Origin: Apostichopus parvimensis
Lineage: Eukaryota > Echinodermata > Holothuroidea > Aspidochirotida > Stichopodidae
Direction: 5' to 3'
Length of the DNA: 42,039 nucleotides
Assembly (NCBI GenBank): GCA_000934455.1
Contig: KN884880.1
Span: 10,139 to 52,177, forward strand
In this document: one piece after another, positions 24,401-35,632 of the stretch
Position numbering within the stretch: position 1 is the stretch's first letter
Layout of the letters: each line of letters opens with the position of its first letter
Position numbers and translations under genes: made by a program
The notes under the pieces: generated by a model
The model's input: the letters and a program-made list of their open reading frames with translations, nothing else
Databases searched by the model: none
What the model was told of the DNA's origin: nothing

Positions 24401-27400
24401 GCAATGCTGTATAGAATTTAAACTAAGTGACCCATATCCTCTACGATTCCTCTCCCTATACTTACAATTAGCCTTCTGTGGTGTAAGTAGTTTCAGGGTA
24501 GGTCTTTCAAACATTCTGCCTTTCTTGTAATGGAACAGTAGCTTCTAAATAATGTCCCAAACAATGGCTGTCCAGACTTTTTCATTTTGAGCTTGATAGA
24601 ATTATTCAGTATCCAATAACTGGTTAAATTAAGATGCTTAATTGTTGTTATAGTATTTTGTGTTTTCTAAGGAAATTTCTAAAGCTGCATTGCTTTGGTC
24701 ATTTGAGAAGGTTCCAATTATGTGATTAAATGTCTGTCTGAACATTTGTGTATACATCGATGTTGGGAGCTGTGCTAACAAGTAATCTCTAGCTGTGACA
24801 ACATGTCATTACTAAGTGCTTGTGTTACAGAGCCTAGCCTTACTTTCTCCCCCTATTCATCTTGCTTTACCTCTCCTTTGCACACCATAGCATTTCTCTT
24901 TCACAAACTTGCAAATAGTCTGTGAACATGAATTTTTAATGTCATACAGATTTATTTGAATAATGGACTACTTTTGTAGGTTTATAGATATCTTGGAAGA
25001 GGATTTCAAGTAAGTAGTTCAAATTTTTGTTGTTGTTTTGTTTACCTAGCATTCCGTAGCGCTCTGAAAGCTCTTGACGCAGAACATCGTAACTTTACTT
25101 CACGCATAACTGATCTGATGTCATCCATGAAAGCAGAAAGTACTGATGTAGCTGATAAGGTTTGTTCCTCTCATTAATGGTGCTTGCTGTATTGCATCAT
25201 TAATATTAANNNNNNNNNNNNNNNNNNNNNNNNNNNNNNNNNNNNNNNNNNNNNNNNNNTTGATGCTCCCTTTGATGTTCGTCGCGATCCGGATAAGTTA
25301 CACAAGACTTACCTGGATATTTCTGGCCGTATCGTGCTTATTGCCTATAAATCCAACCTCGTTGAGCAACATATTGATGACTTTGAGGTAAGCTTAATGT
25401 TCAGTCTTTTTCAAACAGTTGTATGTAGCACAAAATCAGCATTGTTATTCTGCATCCGAGACGCATTGTTTTAGCCAGGGACAGAAAATCTTCAAATTTG
25501 CATCTGTTTGGAGGACGCAACTTTTTTATTAGTAGAAACGAACCCCAAGTACACGCACTCACAACTAGGCCTATGCAAAATATAACAAACCACATTTCTG
25601 AAAGAACATCTTTCTTTCTTTCTCTTCAAAAAACCATAACTTGTTCTGAAAAGAACCAAACCAAACTCATACAGATAATGAAATCATAACAATCGACCTC
25701 AAGGTAAAAGGTTAACAACATTTCCATTCCAGAGATGTTCACGCTGAAAATAGTCCATGACGCTTTTCCAAATTTCCTGTGATTTGATTGGCTAATAGTC
25801 CCTTACCCATTGTCTGCAGACATTGCGTCTGTAGTGCTCAGTGAACACATAGTATGCAACTACTTGTAACGTCACTTTCCCTGTGTAGACATAGCAGAGT
25901 TTGTGGTATAGGCTATCATATGTCACATACAGTAGGTACGTTTCGACAAGAGCTCATGGTAAGAAGATGCGCTTGAATTGTTGCTGAGACTATCACGTAA
26001 TATTTGAATCTTTCTTTGGATCAGAAAATGTTACGAGTTTGGATGATGTATGAATTATGTGGGAAGCTAACATCTCTGATACTGAAAAGGATTTTTTCAC
26101 CTCAGTGAATGTTTGTTCTCTCCACATTTAGAGTTGGTTGGTTGTCGCTGCAAGGTCAAAGCATGTAGCTACTACGTAGTTGGCGAGTTAGAAAGTTCAA
26201 GGGTGGTTGAAAGGGCAGGGAGGACCAAAAGAGGGGTGGGCCGCCCCTTAAAACAGCGAAGCTGGGGCACTGGGCCATCTGCTCTACATATGCCTTATAT
26301 ATAGCTCATTGACACAGTATAGGCAGTGATAAGATTGCATCTTTACAACAGCACTAGTAAAAGTAGGTCATACCACAAATGCAAATTGGTGTTATTATTC
26401 GGGATGCAATTTTTTTTTTTTACGGGACGCAAACATTTTAGGGGACATTTTTTCTCTGGTAACATTACTGCAGATTGTCAGAGTAGTTTAAGGCAAGGCA
26501 ATGTGCATTGTCTACCAATCAACATAACTGCTGCAGCTGTTGGGTACTGGGCTGGTTGTCATTAAGTTTCTACTATATTGGGATTAACAGAGCCTGTCAT
26601 ATTACTGGTATAGTTCCAGTCTCTCTCCTATTTTATTGCCAATGTTTGGTAATAACATTTAGTTTTGGCAAGGGGACTTGCTCTAGCAGTGGATTTCAAT
26701 GCATCAAGGTGCTGGGAACAATGTGCAGATTATAATAATACAAAAAGCTACTGTATTAAGAGATCGTTACATACTAACCCTGCTCGGCAAAATTCAAATG
26801 TTTGGTACATTTATCTTACATTAGTCCTTTGACTGACACATTAGTATAATTTAACTCATACCAAATGACATCTGCATTGTAATCATGCTGAATGGTACTT
26901 TAATATTGTGAACAAGTAGTCATTGGTAATGTTAGAATGATAGCAAGTATAACTTAAGTGTTAGTAATAATTTTGTTTTATTTTATAGAGTACCTCTATA
27001 GTTATGGTGTTTATATAATTATATTTCATTGTTTATTTGGCTTAAAATATTATTGGTTTATTTAGATGTTACCTGAAGAGTCAGTTGTTTACTACATTTT
27101 CCCAACCATGATACTCATGTATACATCTTGCTTTGGAATTGTGCAAACTTGCTGTATCCAATTACACAACTTGACACATTCCTTTGGTACATGTTGGATT
27201 TGAGGTAGAGATGGTACATTACTTACATATACATTGTTTAATATGTCTTTTCCTCATTACAGCTTCACTATACATTCTCCAGAGTGCTCCTACTCCAGGA
27301 ACCTCTGATGGTCGTCGTTGCATTCTTCATGGTCTTTTTGGTCATCATTGTCACTGTTCGTCTTGACTTTGCAATCACAAAGGTATGAAAAAAAGTGTCA

Positions 27401-30400
27401 CTTGTAGAACATTTAAGAAAAAGTAAATTTTTCCTAGAAATGATATCTTTACTTTTATTACTATTAAGTGCAAGTTTGTTCACATAGGCAAAACTTTTCA
27501 AACATAACATTATAGCACAAGAGCCACTAGTTGTTGAGTTTGAAATATTTTTTTATTTATTGCTGAAGGCAGAAGGAATCTCATGGGATGGTGTATGTGA
27601 CACTCAAGCTTGTAAACACTATAACTCTTACAGTACATCTCTGGTTGACTTAAAGGAACTACAAGAACCCCATTGAAAGTGGTAGTTGTTGAAGGTCATT
27701 TGAGGTCAAAATCTGAAAACCTTGTAACCAGGAGTAAACAAGATATCTCAAACAATATAAGTTGGCTGAACTTCATTCTTAGTATTTAGATACACCTTGA
27801 TGTGTACAAAACATACAGTCTATTGAATTTGGTGGGAGGTCAAAAGTCATTGGAGGTTTATAAGCAAGTCAAATGTCTGAAAACGTTATGGACGTGATTA
27901 TTGTACAATTAAAGCTTGGATGAAATTCAGTCATATTACAGCAACTGTGTGAGAAACCTGTCATAGTCATAGCTCGTTTCTTTAATTGCTAAAATAATAA
28001 TGCCATTGCTCACAGTTTTCATTCTTTTGTCTGAATTGTCAGGATGCTGCAAACGAATCTCGCCTTCGTTTGGCTGGAAAGGTGGAGGAAATTCTCTCCC
28101 TGCAGGGAAAGCGTCAGCGACTGTATCCTAACTACGATACGGCCATCAACAAATTCAAATCCAACAAGGATAATGGAGGTGAGATTACAGTCATTATGTA
28201 TTAAGAAATATTTGTTATCTTGTGAACTGTCTCAAGTGAGTCGGACAAGGTTGCTGAAGGAATACAATGATGTGAGATTCAACTTTCTTGAGCAACTTAA
28301 CAGCAGTTTCATACACGATGTTGCATTTATGGCCAATATGCAATGCTGTATAGAATTTAAACTAAGTGACCCATATCCTCTAAGATTCCTCTCCCTATAC
28401 TTACAATTAGCCTTCTGTGGTGTAAGTAGTTTCAGGGTAGGTCTTTCAAACATTCTGCCTTTCTTGTAATGGAACAGTAGCTTCTAAATAATGTCCCAAA
28501 CAATGGCTGTCCAGGCTTTTTCATATTGAGCTTGATAGAGTTATTCAGTATCCAATAACTGGTAAAATTAAGATGCTTCATTGTTAAACCTTGTTGTTAT
28601 AGTATTTTGTGTTTTCTAAGGAAATTTCTAAAGCTGCATTGCTTTGGTCATTTGAGAAGGTTCCAATTATGTGATTAAATGTCTGTCTGAACATTTGTGG
28701 TATACATCGATGTTGGGAGCTGTGCTAACAAGTAATCTCTAGCTGTGACAACATGTCATTACTAAGTGTTTGTGTTACAGAGCCTAGCCTTACTTTCTTC
28801 CCATATTCATCTTGCTTTACCTCTCCTTTGCACACCATAGCATTTCTCTTTCACAAACTTGCAATTAGTCTGTGAACATGAATTTTTAATGTCATACAGA
28901 TTTATTTGAAAAATGGACTACTTTTGTAGGTTTATAGACATCTTGGAAGAGGATTTCAAGTAAGTAGTTCAAATTTTTGTTGTTGTTTTGTTTACCTAGC
29001 ATTCCGTAGCTCTCTGAAAGCTCTTGACGCAGAACATCGTAACTTTACTTCACGCATAACTGATCTGATGTCATCCATGAAAGCAGAAAGTACTGATGTA
29101 GCTGATAAGGTTTGTTCCTCTCATTAATGGTGCTTGCTGTATTGCATCATTAATATTAACGATGACATATTGTAGACCATTTAAACTCAATGCTATCAGT
29201 CCAAGTTTTGCTTTTATACTACATTTAAGTTTGAGAAATGTTCCTTTAAACACATGAGGCACATCAGTTTAAGTGGCTGGATGAATTTAGTACAACACAT
29301 AGACCCTTGTCAGTTCTCAATAGGAAAATAAGAATCTTATGATTTCAAGTTAGGTTTACAAAGTTAGTACACATTGGCTGAGGACAAATAGTGTTGAATA
29401 TCATCCATAGATGGTCTGTTGCTTTATATGAAATAAAAAGAACATTTTGACCTAATGTTTTGTGTATTCGACTATATAGTCCAGTCACTGTAACTGACAA
29501 ACCTCAGCTGTTTAAAGGGTCATTTCTCAAAACTCAGAAGTGTTTGTAGAAATAAACCCTGGACTGATACCAGTGGTTTTTAACATTCTTCAACATATCA
29601 ACATTAATTTTGTGCCTAGTGTTATCCTTCAGTTGGATACAAGGAGCAATGCAGACACTGTGTTTGACATTATCTGAATCATTATCTGAGTCATCATGCT
29701 AATTAATTGTGTTGCTATGGAGTTTTAGAATCTTATCAAAGTCAGTTTAAAAGCTGCTCTAATATTGTACTTTATGCACAAAGTTTACTTGTTGTTTTGA
29801 GCCAACCAATGCATGAATTGAGTCCTTGCATTTCACAACATAAAGAAGATTATGTCACAGCACACATAGCAAGTTTTGTTTGTGAGAGATAATCTAGTAT
29901 CTCTTTAAATTGCCACAACCATCTTAAACTATTACACTGTTTAGAATGGTGTGTTTCTATGGTTTATAAGAAAAAGAGAATTGTTGTGAATTAAAATGTA
30001 GAGTGAGATCCTTGGCTCACTTACTATTCATATAACAAGAATTCACCAATAATGGTTGACAAGCCAATACAATACTTTCTCCATTGACAGCAGGTTTGTC
30101 ATATGGGGCAGTATTTCCATGAGTGTTCTAAAGAAATGAATAGAATATTTGAAATGACACCTTCTTTAGCAAACATTGTTCTAGATATGAAAGATTAGTG
30201 GTCAAAGGGTCACATGCCTTCCTTGTTGAAGACATTTCTGGACATTTTAAGGGAACTGTAACCATTGCAACATTTTTCAAACCGTTTGTTTCTTATTTGT
30301 TCATGTCACCAGGTAAATGAAGCTCAGAAGATTGCCGCTCAGGTGAAGGATCTGATTCAAGCGGCCATCACCAATGCAGAGAAAGTAGTTAATGGGAAGT

Positions 30401-30495
30401 TATCCAAGCAACAGTATGTTGATTATGAAAAGACTAACTCTGCAAGGCGTAGTGAATATCTTGGCAAGATTGACCAAATCTTTTCTAGCCTATAA
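15242..30495 (+). CDS. RPN1: Ribophorin I, dolichyl-diphosphooligosaccharide--protein glycosyltransferase subunit 1
   Basis: Eleven coding exons join in frame to 603 residues (the human protein is about 607): 15242-15490, 16397-16464, 17299-17605, 18214-18420, 18788-18980, 20798-20897, 21331-21469, 23324-23443, 24104-24239, 25050-25159 and 30313-30495. All introns are GT-AG. Residues about 1-20 form a signal peptide ([14 protein letters not shown]). A long lumenal domain follows, with an N-I-S glycosylation sequon at N295 in D-E-I-G-N-I-S. Residues about 436-453 form one transmembrane span, followed by a charged cytosolic tail of about 150 residues. Ribophorin I is an ER-membrane subunit of oligosaccharyltransferase that helps present substrates for N-glycosylation. 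Blocks such as V-R-L-D-F-A-I-T-K and L-V-E-Q-H-I are clearly ribophorin I. Exons 7-10 are present a second time after a gap (see the duplicated block), so the 3' half of the locus is probably misassembled. Confidence 0.95.
15944..16020. repeat. possible SINE/LINE-tail-like fragment with ATTTATATAGCGCC
   Basis: The word ACATTTATATAGCGCC after a short (TCAA)n run resembles a repeat end seen in many marine deuterostome genomes. Only this short core is convincing, in RPN1 intron 1. Confidence 0.3.
16397..16464 (+). CDS. RPN1: RPN1 exon 2 (short acidic exon)
   Basis: Acceptor tactgtag, donor AAG|GTGAGT. The 68 bp encode [22 protein letters not shown] plus a split Ser. Too short to be caught as an open frame on its own; it is required to keep exon 1 and exon 3 in frame. 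Confidence 0.85.
17299..17605 (+). CDS. RPN1: RPN1 exon 3 (lumenal domain)
   Basis: Acceptor ctctatcag, donor AAG|GTAAGA. It encodes [12 protein letters not shown] through [12 protein letters not shown], including [15 protein letters not shown], strongly typical of ribophorin I. Confidence 0.93.
18214..18420 (+). CDS. RPN1: RPN1 exon 4 (lumenal domain)
   Basis: Acceptor ccactctag, donor ACA|GTGAGC. The 69 codons include [15 protein letters not shown] and [17 protein letters not shown], among the most conserved ribophorin I blocks. Confidence 0.95.
18788..18980 (+). CDS. RPN1: RPN1 exon 5 (lumenal domain, glycosylation sequon)
   Basis: Acceptor tccattcag, donor CAG|GTAAGA. It encodes [21 protein letters not shown], which holds the N-X-S sequon, and [14 protein letters not shown], both ribophorin signatures. 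Confidence 0.95.
20150..20360 (+). repeat. 106-bp tandem duplication in RPN1 intron 5
   Basis: Two adjacent copies start at 20151 and 20257 (ATGGCTAATAC...). Both contain AAGATTGCTAACAGCC, TTCCTGACATTGTCACAC and TGTTTGGTTTATTG, with only a few differences. A recent local duplication with no coding content. Confidence 0.85.
20798..20897 (+). CDS. RPN1: RPN1 exon 6 (lumenal domain)
   Basis: Acceptor cttacag, donor AA|GTGAGT. It encodes [22 protein letters not shown] and ends I-I-L-P-E-G-C. Split codons at both ends fit exons 5 and 7. Confidence 0.93.
21331..21469 (+). CDS. RPN1: RPN1 exon 7, first copy
   Basis: Acceptor cttacctag, donor GAG|GTAAGC. It encodes [18 protein letters not shown] and [12 protein letters not shown]. 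It carries Glu at residue 391, the family-typical P-D-E-L-H form. Confidence 0.93.
23324..23443 (+). CDS. RPN1: RPN1 exon 8, first copy (transmembrane span)
   Basis: Acceptor cattacag, donor AAG|GTATGA. Forty codons: [15 protein letters not shown], then the hydrophobic span of about 18 residues ending V-T-V, then R-L-D-F-A-I-T-K on the cytosolic side. Confidence 0.95.
23690..24000 (-). repeat. old dispersed repeat, reverse orientation, in RPN1 intron 8
   Basis: Contains 'gaaggtcatttgaggtcaaaatctgaaaacc', two units of the TGACCT family read in reverse, with a DR4 at 23754-23769. The duplicated block carries the same at about 27630-27940. Confidence 0.55.
24104..24239 (+). CDS. RPN1: RPN1 exon 9, first copy (cytosolic tail)
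   Basis: Acceptor attgtcag, donor GAG|GTGAGA. It encodes [19 protein letters not shown] and [14 protein letters not shown], the start of the helical cytosolic tail. Confidence 0.9.
25050..25159 (+). CDS. RPN1: RPN1 exon 10, first copy (cytosolic tail)
   Basis: Acceptor tttacctag, donor AAG|GTTTGT (a weaker donor). It encodes [20 protein letters not shown] and ends at a codon boundary. It joins exon 11 in frame but would not join a second exon 7 in frame. Confidence 0.9.
25210..25259. other. assembly gap (50 N)
   Basis: A round-number gap exactly at the junction of the two copies, as scaffolders insert between contigs. It hides the first bases and acceptor of the second exon 7. Confidence 0.98.
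25260..25387 (+). CDS. RPN1: RPN1 exon 7, second copy (5' end lost in gap)
   Basis: Starts TTGATGCTCCC directly after the gap and ends GAG|GTAAGC. It encodes [14 protein letters not shown], so residue 391 is Lys instead of Glu. Likely the same exon from another haplotype. Confidence 0.8.
27263..27382 (+). CDS. RPN1: RPN1 exon 8, second copy
   Basis: Same 120-bp transmembrane exon as at 23324, with the same acceptor and donor and no amino-acid difference seen. The following intron differs by a base near the donor (GTATGAAAAAAAG against GTATGAAAAATAG). Confidence 0.85.
28043..28178 (+). CDS. RPN1: RPN1 exon 9, second copy
   Basis: Same 136-bp exon and splice sites as at 24104, with no coding difference seen. 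Confidence 0.85.
29000..29109 (+). CDS. RPN1: RPN1 exon 10, second copy
   Basis: Encodes F-R-S-S-L-K-A-L where copy 1 has F-R-S-A-L-K-A-L (residue 511 Ser for Ala). This copy is the one physically continuous with exon 11, across a 1.2-kb intron. Confidence 0.85.
30313..30495 (+). CDS. RPN1: RPN1 terminal exon 11
   Basis: Acceptor tgtcaccag. Sixty codons from [14 protein letters not shown] to K-I-D-Q-I-F-S-S-L then TAA. It includes the conserved E-K-V-V-N-G-K-L tail helix. Single copy. Confidence 0.93.
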   Translation, partial: VNEAQKIAAQVKDLIQAAITNAEKVVNGKLSKQQYVDYEKTNSARRSEYLGKIDQIFSSL

Positions 30496-31290
30496 AGCTG
30501 GCCTCAGTACTTTTTGATGAGTTAGTGAAACATAGGATCTTTATTTTTCTGATTTGTGTAAATGGTGAAAATTGGTTTTGAATTTCTGGGGATGGGTCAA
30601 AATATTATATCCGAGGGCAAAAGAACATAACAAATCATAAGAAAAGTGTCCCCTCTGGAAAGAAGCAACACTTTGTGATGTCTACAAGTTTTTTACCGTA
30701 GAACACACCATGTGACCTTTACAATTAAAATAAGAGTATGTGTTCTGGTTTGAAAACGAAACTAATGACATTATTTCTTCAATGCAATGAAAAACCAGTT
30801 TGCTCTGGTTCTGTTGTAAATATTAAATATGGTTTAATATTTTTAATCCCTGAACATTCTTCTGAGCTCTCTATGTTCAAGTTAGGTACTTGTAGGCCAG
30901 GCAAGACAACTTATTCTGTTCAAATTTCATACAGCACTGGTTTTAAAGTATTCTGGATGTAATAGGCAACATACATCAATATCTGTTAGTAACTTGGTTG
31001 TCTAAATTCTTTGCTTGGTAAAAATTAAATCATAAAAGGTTGCTTTTGGAAAATAAGATTCATAGGTTAACAGCAAGAAGCAAATCCAACTGGCCTTAAG
31101 GCCGAAGGGTAAAAAACAATGGGGAAAAAAAAAGAAAAAAAAAAATGGTAAACAATTTAAAAAAAATATTTGGTTGCACCTTATTTTATTCACTATTTCA
31201 TGTTTTTGCTTGTCTCTTGTTTGCAAGATTTGAGAGGATGAGTTTGTGTGTTCCTTTAATGATTTTTGGAAAAATTGAATAAAGAACAAA
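30496..31290 (+). other. RPN1 3' UTR with candidate poly(A) signal
   Basis: AT-rich sequence after the stop. AATAAA at 31278-31283 is the best polyadenylation signal in reach. An A-rich run lies at 31124-31144. The UTR end is inferred. Confidence 0.45.
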
Positions 31291-34200
31291 AGGTTTCCTA
31301 TGTGAACCTTGGACTTGTCCAATTTGTCTTCATTGAATCTTACATTGTTAATTGAGAGAATTGTCATTGCTGGCTCCAAGTGGCATCACAAAGAGTAAGG
31401 TGGGTGGGTGGGTGGAAGGAATCTATCTGTTGCGGTGCTTCAATATTACAACAGTTTCTTCTGACAAGGATAACCTATCATGTGTTTGACAACTGTAGTA
31501 AGACTAGCCAAATTGAAAACAATTGAAGCTGACAGTAACAATAATCGCCACAAAACAAACCTCCGAGAGTTGTTTCTGTGTGCCCAAGCAAAGGTTTGGT
31601 CTTGATGTTGGTTTGGAAATCAACTGACATTGTCAAGAATTTAAACATCTGCTGTCACAATTTATCTATCCAGCTACCTAACTATTGTCTATTCCAGGAA
31701 GTAATCAAGTCTGTCTTTGCAACAATGTGGTGCCTTCTCACAAGGCCAGCCAGTGTTTAATGTTCAGTGCAATGAGTACACAAACAGCCAACTAATATAT
31801 TAAGCATTCATCAAATATTGAAGAGAATGGACCAAAATCAGTCTCTACAGTTAAAGTATTGCTAGGAATTTTCAAGGGAGTTCCCCCAACTCCTAATTAT
31901 GCAACTGCATGGTATTCTCATTCCAAAGTTCATCTGAAAATTTGAGCACCAAAAACATGGACATCATGAAATAATGATCTGACATTTAAATTATAATGTG
32001 GTAATTCTATTATTCACTAAAAGAACTGTTAACAACTGAGAAGCTTTTCATGGTAGAACATGTACATAAATCTATTTAAACAAAAAGTGCAGATCTAACC
32101 TTAGTACTGACTTTAAACTAACAAACAGGTCAAAATTAACTAAAACAATATTTATTAAGATCAAATAAAACAGTGGAATACAAAATAGCTGTGATTGTCA
32201 TTTATGGCTGTTCAAAACTAAAAACACAAAGATTTAAAGGAATTGAAACTGTTCTTCTCAAAAACTAAAAATTTGTCATCTATGACATAAAAATCATCCA
32301 CATCAAATTTATTCAAGATCACTTGTCTATTGGTACTTCCTCAGTAAATGCCAAAACAAAAACTGGAAAATTGCAAGGTGCAGATTCAAAGCTAGTCTAC
32401 AACTGCTACTCACATTTACAATATCTAACTTTTAACATTTAGAAGGAAAGACTAAAAAATATTTATCTTAAGGCAATGTAGTTCTTAACTGTACAATGTT
32501 AAACTTTTATAGAAATATCAAAAACAATACCCCCCCCCCCCACTTCCCCATGTTATAACTACATAACTTACCCCAAAGTATTGAAACAATGGGGCCACAT
32601 GACTACACAGATAATAGATCAAAAACATTGTCCAATTGACTAACTGCTTTCCTCAGCCTATGTTGTCTGTCATGTTGTCTATAGTGGTGACTAAACTGAC
32701 AACTTACTGTAAACTATCACAAGTTATCACTGATAGTCTGTATAGGGAGTTAATACAATGTATTATGTCACAGGTCAGCCAATCTTTTCACTTTGATCAA
32801 AAGATTAGCAAAACTCTGGGACTAAATGTGAATAAATATCCTGTCTGTTAAAGCTAAATCTTACCAATTAATAAATACAAACTAAACAATGCTGTCCAAC
32901 TAAAGAGCCAAAGGGAGTATCCTTATGATAAATTTCCTTATGAAGTAGTCCACAGCACCTACGACCCTGTCTGCCCTCTCCTCAAAGAAAAAATACTTGA
33001 CTGTCCTCTGTAAAGAGAGAAACCTGTCCGGAAAGAAGCTAAATCCTTGACCAAAAATTGCATATTGCAACAAAGAGAATAAGAGAGGGTTTCTTTCCAT
33101 GGATACATGAAGCACAGCATTCAACATACATAAATAAAATTGAGATTTGCAATGTAAGAAACATGAAAACTCTGTTCAAAATTAAAAACTGAAATCAAGC
33201 ATTATTATTTTGGAAAGTCTCCAGTGATTAAGATACAACTTGAATTGCTTTACTGCGGTTGTTATAAACAGGTCAGAAATGAAAAGAAGGAAAACTCCTC
33301 ATGAACATGGAAAAATGATTGAAACCTAAACAGCATGGATGATTCTACAAGACGTAGATAGCATTCAAATGAGGGAGTGAGGTGGTCGTCTAGTGAAATT
33401 TCCCTTAAGGTGTACAAAAAAAAAACTGTTATAAAGATGTAACTTCAGCAATGTGAAAGAGAATCTCTAACCTTCACTGCATTGCAAAGCATGAAGTACA
33501 GAGATAATGAATACATATATAATACATACTGTGCATGTTATTGGGTACATCCAGAAACTTAATATAGAATGTACAGCATCAACAGGATATGTGAGTAGAA
33601 GCCTTTCAGTGGAGTGCTAAATGCATAGCGCAATAGAATATATGACACTTGAATACATAGCCAAAGGCCTTACTGAGTTCAATCAAACATTTAACAGGAA
33701 AGAAAAGAAGATTATAAACAATACAATGGCAGTATTTTAAAAGTTATTTCATGCAACAAACTAACAATGTTTTCTTGTGCTCAAGTGTATTTATTTAATA
33801 GTAAAGACAATGTATCAAACACAACCAGCTTTTAGATACATTCCACTCTTTCAATAACCCCCCCCCCCCCAATGGTGCTACAATAAGTGGTTGGTAGCTA
33901 AAAGAAATGGCTATTGCCAAGGACATCAATAAAAGATATTACCCTGGTACTGACTTAATGCCCTTAAAGGAGTATTAGGTTTGGTAATGTTAATATGGCA
34001 AAAAAAAATGAAAAGAAAACAATTTGCTACTTTTACTTTTAATTTGCATCATGCACAATTTGATACAAAAGACACTGAATGATAATGCATGACTTCAGGC
34101 AGACATTTAGTATTGGTGCCTCATTGTCCAAGAAAAAATGAAAACTGAGTTATGATAATGTTTCTCTAGCTATTCTGGATTTCAAGATATAATAAAGCTT

Positions 34201-35425
34201 GAAAATGTTCTCATACTATACAATGTTAGCTCTCCAGTGCAACTATCAATGTTAATGCATTTTTCTTTATAAACGTTAAGAAACTCAAGCAAAACATGTT
34301 CTGTTGACTCCTTATGACCAACAGAGCACCATTAGTTGAAAATAAATACCATTTGTCCTAGAGGAATAGATGAGACTTCTAATGCCACCAATAACATATT
34401 TATAATGCATTACAACACCATGTGTCATTGACTAATTTGTAATACATTATTAATATGCTATTGCAACAATAAACGTCTGTCATGTATTCCTCTTGAGTTT
34501 AGTGTTGCATCGGAGGATCTGATCTAATTGTCAGTGGGTTAGACTAAAGCAGTCCAGCCACACCTCAGGTGTTTAAATGGTCATTTCTCTGTGTTATGGA
34601 AGTATAAAATGGAGTGATGGCAGCATATCGGGTTGTGTGCCTTTGTCATCCTTTTATTGGTAAGACAAGGAAGATGAGAACCACACTGGCTGTGGCCTCA
34701 ACCAAATATGACTTTCTTGGTTCCTGTTGTCAAGTTGATCACAGTAGTGCATTGTGGAACTAACGCCTTGCTTGTAATTTCTACCTCAGTACAAATGGTA
34801 CTGACAAGCTTGAGAGCATTATGTACCTTTAACTTTGGCAGGCTTTGCATAATGCTTTCTATGTTCTTGACATTCACATGCTGTGGGTGTGATGTTCACC
34901 AACTCTTATCTACACGGCAGATTTTATGATTAAACATACATAGGAACCTGGTTGGTGCCTGTGACTGGCTAGTGGGCCTACAGAAGTGTCTGTCATAAGG
35001 TCATATCCTAACACCTTTTGGGATACTTTCATAAGTAACTCTTTAATTCATACACATTTAGAAAACACTGTGTTGTCAGAAAGGCACAAAAAAGGCAGTA
35101 TAGGACAACCTTGCATTTTGCTGTGAAACTATTTGCCTTCCTTCAGCTATCTCAGTGAAGCTATCAAACAGGTAAAAAGTTACACTCTTGATGGTGATCA
35201 CTTCGTTGGTCTCAATAACAAATTTGAATCAGAGAACATAACAATGTCCACTTTAAAAGGTATCTGTATTAAATTGCACAGACAAACCATTCAATATCAC
35301 TTCTACCTGAGAAGAATGAGCCTCTCTGTAAGTAGTTGAGGAGGGACTTAACAAGCTGATCTCTGCCAACAACAAAGGTGCAGACATATCCATCTAAAGT
35401 ACCTAATCAGATGGATGAAAATGAC
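31291..35425. other. gene-poor region between two convergent genes
   Basis: RPN1 (plus) and the next gene (minus) both end toward this stretch. It holds a (GTGG)n-like run near 31399-31415, poly-C runs near 32530 and 33859, and no exon with splice support. A segment near 34550-34590 resembles 29476-29530 (cctcag.tgtttaaa.ggtcatttctc), a short dispersed repeat. The minus-strand open frame 32900-33127 has no recognised domain. Confidence 0.4.
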
Positions 35426-35431
35426 TTTATT
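35426..35431 (-). terminator. candidate poly(A) signal for the minus-strand gene
   Basis: AATAAA on the minus strand about 200 bases after the stop codon at 35633. Position fits; not proven. Confidence 0.35.
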
Positions 35432-35632
35432 TGTAAAAATTCATAAAATGTCATGTAAACTGATTAATCTCCACTACAATAGAAAATGTTTAGTTTACAT
35501 GATTGTTCCTGAGGACACAAGAATAATGGTTGAATACCTAGCTTGTCATTATTTGTCCATCATATCAAAGTTAATTGATCTCTGACTGGTTAAAAAACTA
35601 TTAGAATATATAAAGATGATAATTATGGACGC

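Larger units (their letters stand above)
21342..25209 (+). repeat. RPN1 exon 7-10 block, copy 1 (left of gap)
   Basis: It runs from inside exon 7 to 50 bp past exon 10 and is nearly identical to 25260-29159. The last bases before the N run (TTAATATTAA) recur near 29150, where copy 2 continues into new sequence. Differences are scattered SNPs and small indels, densest in intron 7 (21690-22800). Confidence 0.9.
25260..29159 (+). repeat. RPN1 exon 7-10 block, copy 2 (right of gap), probable uncollapsed haplotype
   Basis: It repeats copy 1 at an offset of about 3.9 kb and begins inside exon 7, eleven bases after the exon start. Exon 7 differs by one codon (GAG to AAG), exon 10 by one (GCT to TCT); exons 8 and 9 look identical. 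Introns differ by SNPs and indels of a few to tens of bases, the pattern expected between alleles of a highly heterozygous animal. Confidence 0.88.

Noticed and set aside
24105..24530. 141-aa open frame overlapping RPN1 exon 9 (and its twin at 28044)
   Set aside because: Wrong frame over the true exon 9 and then reads into the intron; a shadow.
21331..29109. A ribophorin I with an internally duplicated transmembrane/tail region
   Set aside because: Exon phases do not allow exon 10 to join a second exon 7 in frame, and the gap geometry points to an assembly artefact.
32900..33127. 75-aa minus-strand open frame
   Set aside because: No splice signals or family resemblance; lies in gene-poor sequence.
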